A stretch of DNA of 64,000 nt from Chloroflexi bacterium UBA6077 (GTDB lineage Bacteria > Chloroflexota > UBA6077), in assembly GCA_002436065.1 (NCBI GenBank), contig DIXP01000044.1, forward strand, positions 1 through 64,000, in the 5' to 3' direction. The notes below the pieces were generated by a model. It made no database searches, was not told the origin of the DNA, and was given only the letters and a program-made list of their open reading frames with translations. The translations under genes and the position numbers were made by a program. The number at the start of each line of letters is the position of its first letter. Positions within the stretch are counted from its first letter, which is position 1. Below, piece by piece: positions 8,652 through 16,398 of this stretch.

Positions 8652-10244
8652 TCTCGATACGACGATGTTGGCACGCCACCCGGCATCGTCCTGCTTGGGG
8701 AAGTCGGTCCTGTAATGAGCTCCCCTGCTCTCTGTACGGTGCAGCACCGCCCTGAGGATGATCTCGCCGACTTCCAGCATATTACGCAACTCCACGACCC
8801 TGGAGACATCCCCAGAACCGGCACCGGCAGCGCCGATCTCGGCCCTGAGCCCCGCCAGGGCAGCCAGGGCAGCCTCGGTATCACCCGCACACCGCTCCAG
8901 CCCAGCGCCTGCCAGCACCACGGATCGCAGCCGCTCCAGGTAAGGCCCCGTGTTCGGCAGATGCTTCAGCATTCCCTGGACACTCTGCCGGGCCCGCTCC
9001 AACTCTTCGGTCGCTAGGGGTGCTGGGGAGACCACGGAGGCATAGTCTGCTGCTTCCCGTCCGGCGATGTCGCCAAAGACGACCGCCTCCGAGAGACCAT
9101 TGCTGTTCAACCGGTTGGCCCCGTGAACCCCTGCCGCCACTTCGCCCGCGGCGTAGAGCCCAGGGATGTCGGTAGCGCAGCGGGCATCGATCACTACCCC
9201 GCCCATCATGTGATGGGCGGCCGGGGCTACCTCCATTGCATCTCTGAGGGGATCGATGCCATTGCTGCGTAGCCGGGCGACGGTACGCCCGGTAATGTGC
9301 AACAGTGCTGTGGGATCCACACGGGTAGCGTCCAGGAAGACGCCTCCATGCTCGCTGCCGCGCCCCTCGACGATCTCTCGGTATATGGCCTGGGATGTGA
9401 TCGCCCGGGTGCTGCGCTCTTTGCGCTCCGGGTCATAGCGCTCCATGAACCGTTCGCCGCGACGGTTCAGCAGTCGCACGCCCTCCTGTCCCAGAAGGGC
9501 GCCTCCGGTGCTCTCACCACGCATCCCCAACGGCCATGCCAGAGCAGTGGGGTTGAACTGAATAAACTCCATGTCAGCCAGTCGAGCACCGGCCCGGTAG
9601 GCCATGGCATAGCCGTCGGCGGTCAGTTCCGGACTATTGCTGGTGAGGGGATAGAGCTGTCCAGCCCCTCCGCACGCCAGTACCACCGCCTTTGCTTGGA
9701 AAGCCACCAATTGGTTCCCTTCCGGCAGGTATCCAAGAGCCCCCACTACCCGGCCGCTAACCCGAGCGAGGTCCAGCAGCATGACACCTTCGACCACCTG
9801 CACCCCTTCTCGGCGAGCGACGGAACCCAGAGTCTCGAACAGCTGGCAAGTCCCGCCGCCTGCGGTCCGCACACTCCGCCTGTAGCTCTGGGCCGGGGCG
9901 AGGTACTGAGCTAGCCGGTCACCCTCCATGGCGAAGGCAACCCCCAAAGCCTGCAACTCGAGGATAGCGGCTGGTGTCTGCTCGGATAGAAGTCGAACTA
10001 GATCTGGATTGTTGATCTGGCTGCCCCCAGCCATTGTATCGGCAAAGTGGACCCCTGGATTGTCATCAGGGTCGGCCAGCCGAAGAGCAGCGCTAAAACC
10101 TCCTCCAGCCCTGGCCGAGTTGCCGCTAGCTCCCAACCTCCCCTTGAGCACCACGGTCACTGAGGCCCCCGCCCGCCTCGCCGCCAGCGCTGCTCGAACT
10201 CCAGCCAAGCCGCCACCTGCCACCAGGACATCACACTGCATCAA
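8607..10244 (-). CDS. FAD-dependent fumarate reductase/L-aspartate oxidase family flavoprotein
   Basis: A 545-residue soluble flavoprotein. The N-terminal dinucleotide fold is VLVAGGGLAGVRAALAARRAG, followed by a Ser/Ala/Gly-rich FAD loop (GNSARAGGGFSAAL). The active-site region HGANRLNSNGLSEAVVFG carries the catalytic Arg of the succinate dehydrogenase/fumarate reductase/NadB family, and a C-terminal helical domain is present. It starts 19 bases after thiS, under the same TPP riboswitch, with a GAGGAGACGGAG site upstream. In thiamine operons this slot is normally held by ThiO (glycine oxidase, a different fold) or ThiH. No iron-sulfur or cytochrome partner is adjacent. Possible roles: supplying an imine for thiazole synthesis, NAD synthesis, or an unrelated reductase. 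Confidence 0.75.
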   Translation of the reverse strand: MMQCDVLVAGGGLAGVRAALAARRAGASVTVVLKGRLGASGNSARAGGGFSAALRLADPDDNPGVHFADTMAGGSQINNPDLVRLLSEQTPAAILELQALGVAFAMEGDRLAQYLAPAQSYRRSVRTAGGGTCQLFETLGSVARREGVQVVEGVMLLDLARVSGRVVGALGYLPEGNQLVAFQAKAVVLACGGAGQLYPLTSNSPELTADGYAMAYRAGARLADMEFIQFNPTALAWPLGMRGESTGGALLGQEGVRLLNRRGERFMERYDPERKERSTRAITSQAIYREIVEGRGSEHGGVFLDATRVDPTALLHITGRTVARLRSNGIDPLRDAMEVAPAAHHMMGGVVIDARCATDIPGLYAAGEVAAGVHGANRLNSNGLSEAVVFGDIAGREAADYASVVSPAPLATEELERARQSVQGMLKHLPNTGPYLERLRSVVLAGAGLERCAGDTEAALAALAGLRAEIGAAGAGSGDVSRVVELRNMLEVGEIILRAVLHRTESRGAHYRTDFPKQDDAGWRANIVVSRDVDSPTMRVVPALR

Positions 10245-10263
10245 GACCGTCTCCGTCTCCTCG

Positions 10264-10470
10264 TCACCCGCCGCCGACGAACGTCACCACCTCGACAACG
10301 TCTCCCGATCCCAGCCTCGTGGACTCGAACTCCTCACGCCTGAGGATACGGCGGTTCAGCTCCACGGCCACCCGAACAGAGTTGACACCCTTGGACTCCA
10401 GCAGTTGAGAGATGCTACACCCCTCTTCGACGCTCTCAGCCCTGCCGTTCAACTTGATCTCGTGTATCAT
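10264..10470 (-). CDS. thiS: Sulfur carrier protein ThiS
   Basis: A 68-residue ubiquitin-like protein ending in the Gly-Gly tail (VTFVGGG) that is adenylated and thiocarboxylated to carry sulfur to thiazole. The body MIHEIKLNGRAESV...SISQLLESKGV...VAVELNRRIL...GDVVEVV matches ThiS strand by strand. Start is the ATG at 10470; the longer open frame upstream overlaps thiG out of frame and is not coding. It follows thiG by 53 bases and precedes the flavoprotein by 19, so all are one transcript. No thiF is visible in the window. Confidence 0.9.
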   Translation of the reverse strand: MIHEIKLNGRAESVEEGCSISQLLESKGVNSVRVAVELNRRILRREEFESTRLGSGDVVEVVTFVGGG

Positions 10471-10523
10471 GCGTCTCCATCCTCCAACCAAAAGAGGGTC
10501 CAGGGCGCTAGCACCATCTGACC

Positions 10524-11297
10524 CTATCGAACCACGCCCTCGGTGGGGCTGCTGGCAGAGGCATAGGCTTTCTTCGGGATGCGCCCGGCCAGGTAGGACT
10601 TCCGCCCGGCATCCACCCCCATGCGCATGGCCTCCGCCATCATGGCAGGGTTCCTCGCCAGCGCCACCGCCGTGTTGACCAGGCAGGCACTCGCGCCCAT
10701 CTCCATCGCCAACGATGCATCGGAGGGTGCACCCAACCCCGCGTCCACCACCACCGGCACCCTGGCCTGCTCGATGATGATCTTGACCTGCTCGAAGTTG
10801 ACCATCCCCTGTCCAGAGCCGATGGGAGAGGCCAGCGGCATCACCGTCGCGCACCCCACCTCCTCCAGCCGCTTGGCCAGCACAGGGTCGTCGTTGATAT
10901 AGGGCAGAACCACGAAGCCCTCGTCCACCAACCGCTTCGCCGCCTCCAGTGTGCCGATCGGGTCGGGCAGCAGGTAGACGGAATCGGGGATCACCTCCAG
11001 CTTCACCCAGTTGGAGAGTCCCATCGCCCTGGCAAGCTGCGCCGTCCGGACGGCCTCGTCCGCGGTGCGGCAGCCCGCGGTGTTGGGCAGGATGGTATAT
11101 CTGCTCCAATCGATCTCGTCCAGCAGCGACTTCTTGCTCGGGTCGCTCAGATCCAGCCGCCGCAGCGCTACGGTGATGATCTCAGCCCCGGCGGCCTCGA
11201 ACGCGGCGTTCATCTCCTCGTAGTTGCGATACTTGCCGGTGCCCAGGAAAAGCCTGCACCGGAACTCCTTGCCTGCGATCACCAGCTTATCGTCCAT
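10524..11297 (-). CDS. thiG: Thiazole synthase ThiG
   Basis: A 257-residue TIM-barrel enzyme that condenses 1-deoxy-D-xylulose 5-phosphate, ThiS thiocarboxylate and dehydroglycine to thiazole phosphate. Signatures: FLGTGKYRN near the N-terminus, LPNTAGCRTADEAVRTAQLAR, NWVKLEVIPD with the Schiff-base Lys, and the phosphate-binding VDAGLGAPSDASLAMEMGA, then LVNTAVALA. Full length. It starts 14 bases after thiE ends, with AAGGAGACGAAG as ribosome site. Confidence 0.96.
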   Translation of the reverse strand: MDDKLVIAGKEFRCRLFLGTGKYRNYEEMNAAFEAAGAEIITVALRRLDLSDPSKKSLLDEIDWSRYTILPNTAGCRTADEAVRTAQLARAMGLSNWVKLEVIPDSVYLLPDPIGTLEAAKRLVDEGFVVLPYINDDPVLAKRLEEVGCATVMPLASPIGSGQGMVNFEQVKIIIEQARVPVVVDAGLGAPSDASLAMEMGASACLVNTAVALARNPAMMAEAMRMGVDAGRKSYLAGRIPKKAYASASSPTEGVVR

Positions 11298-11311
11298 CTT
11301 CGTCTCCTTAC

Positions 11312-11938
11312 CTACATCTCTTCCCAGAGGCTGCGAGTCGCGTCACTCACGTCGTCCGCGGACAGTATCGCGGTGATGACGGCCACGCCCTGCGCTCCAG
11401 CCTCCATCACCAACCGGGCATTACGGCGATTGATGCCACCGATGGCAACTACGGGAATCCGGACCGCCCGAATGACCCGGGAAATCAACTCAAGCCCGGC
11501 AGGCGGCCGCCCTGGATGAGAGCGCGTCTCGAAGATCGTGCCCAGCCCAAGGTAGTCGGCGCCATCGGCCTCAGCCTGGAGGGCCTCCTCCAGGGAGTGA
11601 ACCGACACCCCCACCAGCTTCTCGCCACCGACCAACGCCCGAGCCTCTCTCACAGGGAGGCTCCCTCCGCCCAGGTGGACACCGTCGACCCCCAGGGCGA
11701 GGGCCACGTCCACCCTATCGTTCACCACCAGTGCGGCGCCGGCTTCTCGGACGGGGTCCCGGAGGGAGCAACCCAGGTTGTACAGCTCCCGGGCGGATAG
11801 CCCCTTCTCTCGAAGCTGGACCAGCTTCACCCCCGATCTGACGGCCTCGAGGACGGACTGCTCCAGGGAACGACCGGCGGTGGCGTTCCGGTCGGTCACA
11901 AGGCAGAGAATGGGAGGCTGTAAGGCATCTCTTCGCAT
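11312..11938 (-). CDS. thiE: Thiamine-phosphate synthase ThiE
   Basis: A 208-residue enzyme that joins HMP pyrophosphate and thiazole phosphate to thiamine phosphate. The family blocks are CLVTDR, VKLVQLREKGLSARELY, VNDRVDVALALGVDGVHLGGGSLPVREAR, YLGLGTIFETRSHPGRPPAGLEL and VVAIGGINRRNARLVMEAGAQGVAVITAI. First gene of the riboswitch-controlled operon; about 160 bases separate its start from the riboswitch. Confidence 0.95.
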   Translation of the reverse strand: MRRDALQPPILCLVTDRNATAGRSLEQSVLEAVRSGVKLVQLREKGLSARELYNLGCSLRDPVREAGAALVVNDRVDVALALGVDGVHLGGGSLPVREARALVGGEKLVGVSVHSLEEALQAEADGADYLGLGTIFETRSHPGRPPAGLELISRVIRAVRIPVVAIGGINRRNARLVMEAGAQGVAVITAILSADDVSDATRSLWEEM

Positions 11939-12047
11939 ATGCCCTCATCAGGTGGCGGCGCGGGCCCCATGGCCGCCTGTATCGCGGCGACATCCACAAC
12001 CGTGCTCGCGGGCTTAGCCTACCGGCGCACCTGCTCCCGCACAACGA

Positions 12048-12079
12048 AGCGGCCGCTCCCCATGTGGGGAGCGGCCGCT
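12048..12079 (-). terminator. Perfect hairpin downstream of the TPP riboswitch
   Basis: A perfect 14-bp inverted repeat (12048-12061 with 12066-12079) and a 4-base loop, between the riboswitch and thiE in the direction of transcription. Only TCGTTGTG follows on the minus strand, so it lacks a good U-tract. It is the natural candidate for the expression platform that stops transcription when TPP is bound. Confidence 0.6.
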
Positions 12080-12100
12080 CAAGAACCTCCGCCGCTTGCA

Positions 12101-12190
12101 CTCCGCTTCCCTACGCTGGTACTAACCAGGTCAGGTTCCGAGGGTCGGTGGCACGGCCACCTCTCAGCAAGTACGCTCCCCTAGCAGACA
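12101..12190 (-). ncRNA. TPP riboswitch (THI element)
   Basis: On the minus strand the segment shows the conserved THI-element parts in order: GGGGAGC for P1, the CTGAGAGG motif, a small variable hairpin (GGTGGCCGTGCCACC), ACCC, GAACCTGA, CTGGTTA and the 3' ACCAGCGTAGGGAAG. It lies upstream of thiE-thiG-thiS and binds thiamine pyrophosphate to shut the operon down. Confidence 0.95.
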
Positions 12191-12211
12191 ACCTGTTCGA
12201 TTGAGACCCAA

Positions 12212-12241
12212 ATAATAGCACGGTCGCGCTCGAAAAAACAA
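12212..12241 (-). promoter_or_regulatory. Putative promoter of the thi operon
   Basis: On the minus strand TTGTTT (12236-12241), an 18-base spacer and TATTAT (12212-12217). The predicted start near 12205 is about 15 bases before the riboswitch, which fits. Confidence 0.5.
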
Positions 12242-12244
12242 GGC

Positions 12245-12274
12245 TTGACAAGGAATCGCCCCCCGTCCTATATT
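12245..12274 (+). promoter_or_regulatory. Sigma-70 promoter of the iclR-led operon
   Basis: TTGACA (12245-12250), 18-base spacer, TATATT (12269-12274): close to consensus. Transcription should start near 12281, giving a leader of about 80 bases before the GTG of the regulator. The -35 abuts the divergent thi promoter. Confidence 0.65.
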
Positions 12275-12281
12275 GTATCGC

Positions 12282-12295
12282 GGAAATTAGTTTCA
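12282..12295 (+). promoter_or_regulatory. IclR-box-like operator at the transcription start
   Basis: GGAAA-TTAG-TTTCA is an imperfect palindrome (GAAA/TTTC core) resembling the TGGAAAT-N-ATTTCCA box of IclR regulators. It begins at the predicted +1 of the iclR promoter, a position suited to autorepression. Inferred from sequence only. Confidence 0.4.
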
Positions 12296-12362
12296 CCATC
12301 TGGAAGTATTCTCCTCTGCTCTACGCACACACAGGTGCCTAAGCTGCCGACGGGGTTGTCAG

Positions 12363-13220
12363 GTGACAAACACTTCTCGTAGCAAAATCTCCGATGATGC
12401 CACCTCCACCAAGACGACCGTCCAGTCCGTGGAGCGCACTCTCGATATCCTGGAGGCCCTCGCCGACAGGGGCGAGGCAGGGATCGCGCAGTTGAGCGTT
12501 CAAGTTGGGTTGCACGCCAGCACCGTCCACCGCCTGCTCTCCACGCTCATTGCCCGAGGATACGTCCGCCAGAACCAGGAGACCGGAAGATACCTCCTGG
12601 GCCTGAAGGCGCTGGATGTGGCCAGGGCCGTGAAAGACCACCTGGACGTGCGAATGGAGGCCCAGCCCATCCTGCGAGATTTGATGCAGAAGAGCGGCGA
12701 GACCTCCAACCTGGCGGTGCTGGATGGACAGCACCTGGTGTACCTGGAGCAAGCATCCTGCCCAGAGTGGATGCTCAGGATGTTCGTCCAGGTGGGCGCT
12801 CAAGCCCCACTGCACAGCACCGCCTCCGGCAAGGTCCTGTTGGCCCACCTGCCTGATAAGGACCTCCAGGCACTGCTACTCTCCTACCAACTGACCCCCT
12901 TTGCCAGCCGCACCATCGTGGACAAACAGCTGCTGCTCGCGGAGTTGGAGGAGGTCCGCCGGAGAGGGTACGCTACCGACTACGGCGAGCAGGAGGAGGG
13001 GGTGAGCTGCGTCGCGGCACCTGTACGCGATTCCACCGACAGGGTGGTCGCGGCCATCAGCATCTCGGGCCCTTGGATCCGCATCACCCGAGAAAGGGTG
13101 GATCTGCTGATTCCCCTGCTGTGGGAAGCGTGCGCACGGCTCTCCGCCGCACTCGGTTGCAGAATGCAACACTCATTTCTCATCAATCATCACTCGAAAT
13201 TGGGAGGAGGTGGAGCGTGA
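12363..13220 (+). CDS. IclR family transcriptional regulator
   Basis: A 285-residue regulator. Residues about 20-80 form the winged helix-turn-helix (QSVERTLDILEALAD, IAQLSVQVGLHASTVHRLLSTLIARGYVRQN, YLLGLKAL). The rest is the GAF-like effector domain with HSTASGKVLLAHLP, RRRGYATDYGEQEEGVSCVAAPVRD and VVAAISISGP, the usual ligand-pocket segments. Translation starts at GTG 12363; its stop overlaps the next gene's GTG in a GTGA junction, so it is translationally coupled to the formyltransferase-like gene and is probably the local regulator of the C1/C2 cluster, of itself, and possibly of the tct operon. Its inducer is likely a small organic acid. Confidence 0.9.
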   Translation: MTNTSRSKISDDATSTKTTVQSVERTLDILEALADRGEAGIAQLSVQVGLHASTVHRLLSTLIARGYVRQNQETGRYLLGLKALDVARAVKDHLDVRMEAQPILRDLMQKSGETSNLAVLDGQHLVYLEQASCPEWMLRMFVQVGAQAPLHSTASGKVLLAHLPDKDLQALLLSYQLTPFASRTIVDKQLLLAELEEVRRRGYATDYGEQEEGVSCVAAPVRDSTDRVVAAISISGPWIRITRERVDLLIPLLWEACARLSAALGCRMQHSFLINHHSKLGGGGA

Positions 13221-14131
13221 GGATCGCATTGATCGGGCAGGCGGCCTTTGGCGAGAAAACGTTGGAAGCCCTTCTCAACGCGGGCGAGCAGGTGGCGGTG
13301 GTCTACTGTCCACCGGATGCCCCCAACGGCAGGAAAGACCCCCTTGGGGACCTGGCCGAGAAAAGCGGCATTCCGGTGAGGAAGCCGGCCCGGATGCGCA
13401 ATCCTGAGGTCTTTGATGAGTACAAGACCTTCGACCCCGAACTGAACGTCATGGCCTTCGTTACCGACATAGTACCCATGACCATGATCAACTACCCAAA
13501 GCAGGGGACCATCCAGTACCATCCATCCATCCTGCCGCGTCATAGAGGCGGCAGCGCCATCAACTGGGCGATAATTAACGGTGAGACGGAGACCGGCTTC
13601 ACCATCTTCTGGCCGGACGATGGGCTGGACACGGGGCCGATCCTGATGCAGAAGACGGTCGTCATCGGGCCGAATGACACCCTGGGCACGGTCTACTTCG
13701 ACAAGCTGTTCCCCCTGGGGGTGGAGGGCATGGTCGAGTCGGTCAAGCTGGTCAAGGAGGGCAGGGCTCCCAGGGTTTCCCAGGACCTCTCACAGGGCGA
13801 GTACGAGCCGCTCTGCAAGAGGATGCAGCTGGACTGGAGCTACCCCATAGATGTTGTTTACAATGTCATTCGCGGCTGCAACCCCTCCCCTGGCGCCGCC
13901 ACCATCTTCAGGGGTGAACCGCTCAAGATCCTTGACTGTGAGAAGAGAAGGACCGACGGAGGCATGAAGGCTCCCGGTACCGTCCTGGAGGTCGCCGAAG
14001 GCGGTTTCCTGGTGGCGGGAGTGGGTGGCAGCATCTTCGTGAAGCGGGTCCAGCCCCAGGGTGGGGCCAAGTTGAAATCACCCGAGTTCATCGCCGCCTC
14101 CGGTCTTAAGGTCGGAGACAAACTGGGTTAG
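13217..14131 (+). CDS. 10-formyltetrahydrofolate hydrolase/formyltransferase-like protein
   Basis: A 304-residue stand-alone protein with the fold of methionyl-tRNA formyltransferase, closest in appearance to the N-terminal hydrolase domain of 10-formyl-THF dehydrogenase (ALDH1L). The catalytic stretch YHPSILPRHRGGSAINWAI with the key His and the later ADDGLDTG-type motif (PDDGLDTGPILMQ) are intact; a C-terminal OB-like domain follows (VAEGGFLVAGVGGSIFVKRV). Start GTG 13217 has a strong GGAGGAGG site and overlaps the iclR stop by four bases. It may release formate from 10-formyl-THF or move a formyl group to another acceptor. With formate-THF ligase 8 kb on in the same direction it implies a formyl-THF-linked pathway. 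Confidence 0.8.
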   Translation: MRIALIGQAAFGEKTLEALLNAGEQVAVVYCPPDAPNGRKDPLGDLAEKSGIPVRKPARMRNPEVFDEYKTFDPELNVMAFVTDIVPMTMINYPKQGTIQYHPSILPRHRGGSAINWAIINGETETGFTIFWPDDGLDTGPILMQKTVVIGPNDTLGTVYFDKLFPLGVEGMVESVKLVKEGRAPRVSQDLSQGEYEPLCKRMQLDWSYPIDVVYNVIRGCNPSPGAATIFRGEPLKILDCEKRRTDGGMKAPGTVLEVAEGGFLVAGVGGSIFVKRVQPQGGAKLKSPEFIAASGLKVGDKLG

Positions 14132-14133
14132 GA

Positions 14134-14230
14134 GCAATCAGCTCTCAGCCGCTGGCCTGCAATTGACGGCTGATGGTCGATTGCTGAAAGCTGATTGCTA
14201 ATTGCTGAAAGCTGAAAGCGGATAGCTAAT
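14134..14230. repeat. Low-complexity AGCTGA-type intergenic repeat, site 1
   Basis: An array of degenerate copies of units like GCTGAAAGCTGATTGCTAA between the formyltransferase-like gene and porG. The same family recurs at 17412, 17541, 63519 and 63755. No coding potential. Confidence 0.7.
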
Positions 14231-14251
14231 AGTGAGGAGGCAGTAGAAAGT

Positions 14252-14824
14252 ATGGCTGGAGATCTCTACGAAGTCCGCTGGCACGCACGCGGCGGCCAGG
14301 GCGCTGTAACGGCGTCCCGGTTCCTCTCGGCGTCGGCAAGCCGCGAGAACAAGCACTTCCAGGGCTTCCCTGAGTTCGGCACGGAGCGCATGGGCGCCCC
14401 GATCCAGGCGTTCACCCGCCTGAGCGACGAGCGGATCTACACCCACGAGCAGGTCACCAACCCCGACGCCGTCGTGGTGCTGGATCCCACCCTGCTCGAA
14501 GTGGTGGACGTGACCGCCGGCATCGCGCCCGGTGGCCCGTTGATTATCAACTCCGATCAGCCCATTGCTGAGGTGCAGAAGCATCTGAAGCCGGGCAACT
14601 ACAAGGTATACACCGTCGATGCCACCAAGATCGCGACCGAGGAAGTCGGCCGGCCCATCACCAACACCGCCATGGTCGGCGCGCTGGTGAAGGTCACCGG
14701 GCTGATCAACTTCGAAGCCGTGAAGGGCGAGCTGATCAGTATGTTCGGGACCAAGTTCAAGAAATCTGTGGTGGACGGCAACGTCAAGGCTCTGGCGAGG
14801 GCCTACGAGGAGGTTAAGGGATAA
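14252..14824 (+). CDS. porG: 2-oxoacid:ferredoxin oxidoreductase, gamma subunit
   Basis: A 190-residue gamma subunit. The family opening VRWHARGGQGAVTASRFLS and FQGFPEFGTERMGAPIQAFTRL are clear. The four-subunit enzymes oxidatively decarboxylate a 2-oxoacid (pyruvate, 2-oxoisovalerate or similar) with CoA to an acyl-CoA, CO2 and reduced ferredoxin, or run in reverse. GAGGAGG lies 12 bases before the ATG. Its stop overlaps the delta start by one base (TAATG). Gene order gamma-delta-alpha-beta is that of pyruvate enzymes of anaerobes. Confidence 0.93.
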   Translation: MAGDLYEVRWHARGGQGAVTASRFLSASASRENKHFQGFPEFGTERMGAPIQAFTRLSDERIYTHEQVTNPDAVVVLDPTLLEVVDVTAGIAPGGPLIINSDQPIAEVQKHLKPGNYKVYTVDATKIATEEVGRPITNTAMVGALVKVTGLINFEAVKGELISMFGTKFKKSVVDGNVKALARAYEEVKG

Positions 14825-15180
14825 TGACCAAGATCCAGGATATGCTCCACAACCAGTTGCCGTCCGTCAACGAGGTGCCCCTGGGTGGCGTCATCCCGAG
14901 CAACGGCAACTCGCAGACCTACGAGACCGGCAGCTGGCGGACCCAGCGGCCGATCTTCGTGGCCGAGAACTGCACCAACTGCTACATCTGCTGGCTGCAC
15001 TGCCCAGACAACTCCATCCTGATCGAGGACAGCAAGGTCGTGGGTATCGATGCCAGCCACTGCAAGGGCTGCGGCATCTGCTCCGCCGAGTGCCCCACCA
15101 AGCCCGCGAAGAGGGCCATGTCCATGGCGCAGGGCGGCTTCTACCAGCCCAGCGAGACCTTCGCCAAGTCGACACTGTAA
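14824..15180 (+). CDS. porD: 2-oxoacid:ferredoxin oxidoreductase, delta (ferredoxin) subunit
   Basis: A 118-residue subunit with two [4Fe-4S] clusters: CTNCYICWLHCP (about residues 58-69) and CKGCGICSAECPTK (about 80-93). The N-terminal 40 residues are the usual extension that docks on the alpha/beta core. It carries electrons from the thiamine diphosphate site to external ferredoxin. Coupled to porG by a one-base overlap and 12 bases from porA. Confidence 0.93.
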   Translation: MTKIQDMLHNQLPSVNEVPLGGVIPSNGNSQTYETGSWRTQRPIFVAENCTNCYICWLHCPDNSILIEDSKVVGIDASHCKGCGICSAECPTKPAKRAMSMAQGGFYQPSETFAKSTL

Positions 15181-15192
15181 GGAGAACGAGCA

Positions 15193-16386
15193 ATGATTGC
15201 TAGCGAAAGAAAGGTAGTTGGTCTCACCGGCGACGGGGCAGCCGCCGACGCCATGGCCCAGGTCAATCCCGACCAGGTCGCGGCTTACCCCATCACCCCG
15301 CAGACCGAGATCGTGGAGCGATTCGCCGAGTACGTGGCCAACGGCGAGGTCCAGACCGAGTTCGTGGCCGTCGAGAGCGAGCACAGCGCCCTATCCGCCT
15401 GCTGCGGCGGCTCAGCCGCCGGCGGCCGCGTGATGACCTGCACCTCCTCCCAGGGCCTCGCTCTGATGCACGAGGTGCTGTTCATCGCCGCGGGCAACCG
15501 GCTGCCCATCATCATGCCTATGGTCAACCGGACCCTGAGCGCCCCCATCAACATCCACGGCGACCATTCTGACTCCATGGCTTCCCGCGACGCCTCCTGG
15601 ATCCAGCTGTTCTGCGCCGACGCCCAGGAAGTGTACGACAGCACCATCATGGCCGTCCGCATCGGCGAGAACCACGCGGTCAGCCTGCCCGTGATGATCT
15701 GCTTCGACGGCTTCAACGTCTCCCACGACATGGAGCGGGTGGCAATGCTGTCCGACGCCGAGGTCCAGAAGTTCGTCGGTGAGTTCAAGCCCCAGATCAA
15801 CATGCTTGACACCGACAACCCGATCAGCATCGGCGCCCTGGCCCTGCCCCCGGTCTTCTTCGAGCACAAGCTCAACATGACCAGGGCACTCGAGGGCTCC
15901 CTCAAGGTCATGGAGTCGGTCTTCGCCGAGTACTCCAAGCTGAGCGGCCGGCAGCAAAACGTCGTCGAGAGCTACGGCATGGATGACGCTGAGGTCGCCA
16001 TCGTCGCCCTCAGCGGGATCGGCGGCACCGCCCAGCACACCGCGATGAACATGCGGAAGCAGGGCGTCAAGGTCGGTGTGGTCCGGCCCAGGGTGTTCCG
16101 CCCATTCCCTGGCGAGCAGATTGTCAACCTCGTGAAGAACTGCAAGGCCGTGGCCGTCGTCGAGAAGGCGTCCGCCCCCGGCGCCCCCGCCGCACCGATG
16201 TTCTCGGACCTGAGCGCCGCGATGTACGATCTCGACAAGCGACCCAAGATGGTCAACTACGTTTCCGGCCTCGGCGGCCGCGATACCTCATCCCCTCACT
16301 TCGTCACCGTCGTGAAGCGGCTGCAGGAGATCGCCTCCGGCGGACCTGTCGGCCCCAGGCTCAGCTACCTCGGCGTGCGGGAATAG
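15193..16386 (+). CDS. porA: 2-oxoacid:ferredoxin oxidoreductase, alpha subunit
   Basis: A 397-residue alpha subunit. It has the pyrimidine-binding start AAYPITPQTEIVERFAEYV, the ESEHSALSACCGGSAAGGRVMTCTSSQGL segment and the C-terminal domain II (VGVVRPRVFRPFP) typical of PorA. The YPITPQT motif is shared with pyruvate and 2-oxoisovalerate enzymes, so the substrate is not certain. Oxalate oxidoreductase is a close relative and worth considering because glycolate-oxidase type genes follow. AGGAGAACGAGC precedes the ATG. Confidence 0.93.
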   Translation: MIASERKVVGLTGDGAAADAMAQVNPDQVAAYPITPQTEIVERFAEYVANGEVQTEFVAVESEHSALSACCGGSAAGGRVMTCTSSQGLALMHEVLFIAAGNRLPIIMPMVNRTLSAPINIHGDHSDSMASRDASWIQLFCADAQEVYDSTIMAVRIGENHAVSLPVMICFDGFNVSHDMERVAMLSDAEVQKFVGEFKPQINMLDTDNPISIGALALPPVFFEHKLNMTRALEGSLKVMESVFAEYSKLSGRQQNVVESYGMDDAEVAIVALSGIGGTAQHTAMNMRKQGVKVGVVRPRVFRPFPGEQIVNLVKNCKAVAVVEKASAPGAPAAPMFSDLSAAMYDLDKRPKMVNYVSGLGGRDTSSPHFVTVVKRLQEIASGGPVGPRLSYLGVRE

Positions 16387-16398
16387 GAGAGATTAACG

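Noticed and set aside
10471..11109. Upstream extension of the thiS frame over thiG
   Set aside because: It overlaps thiG out of frame and reads as Gly/Arg/His-rich noise; ThiS proteins start at MIHEIKLNG.
13156..13170. Perfect GTTGCA-GAA-TGCAAC palindrome near the end of the IclR gene, similar to the Nur-like box at 51812
   Set aside because: It lies inside coding sequence, its 3-base centre differs from the 5-base spacing of the box, and a shared 14-mer between two places in 64 kb is expected by chance.
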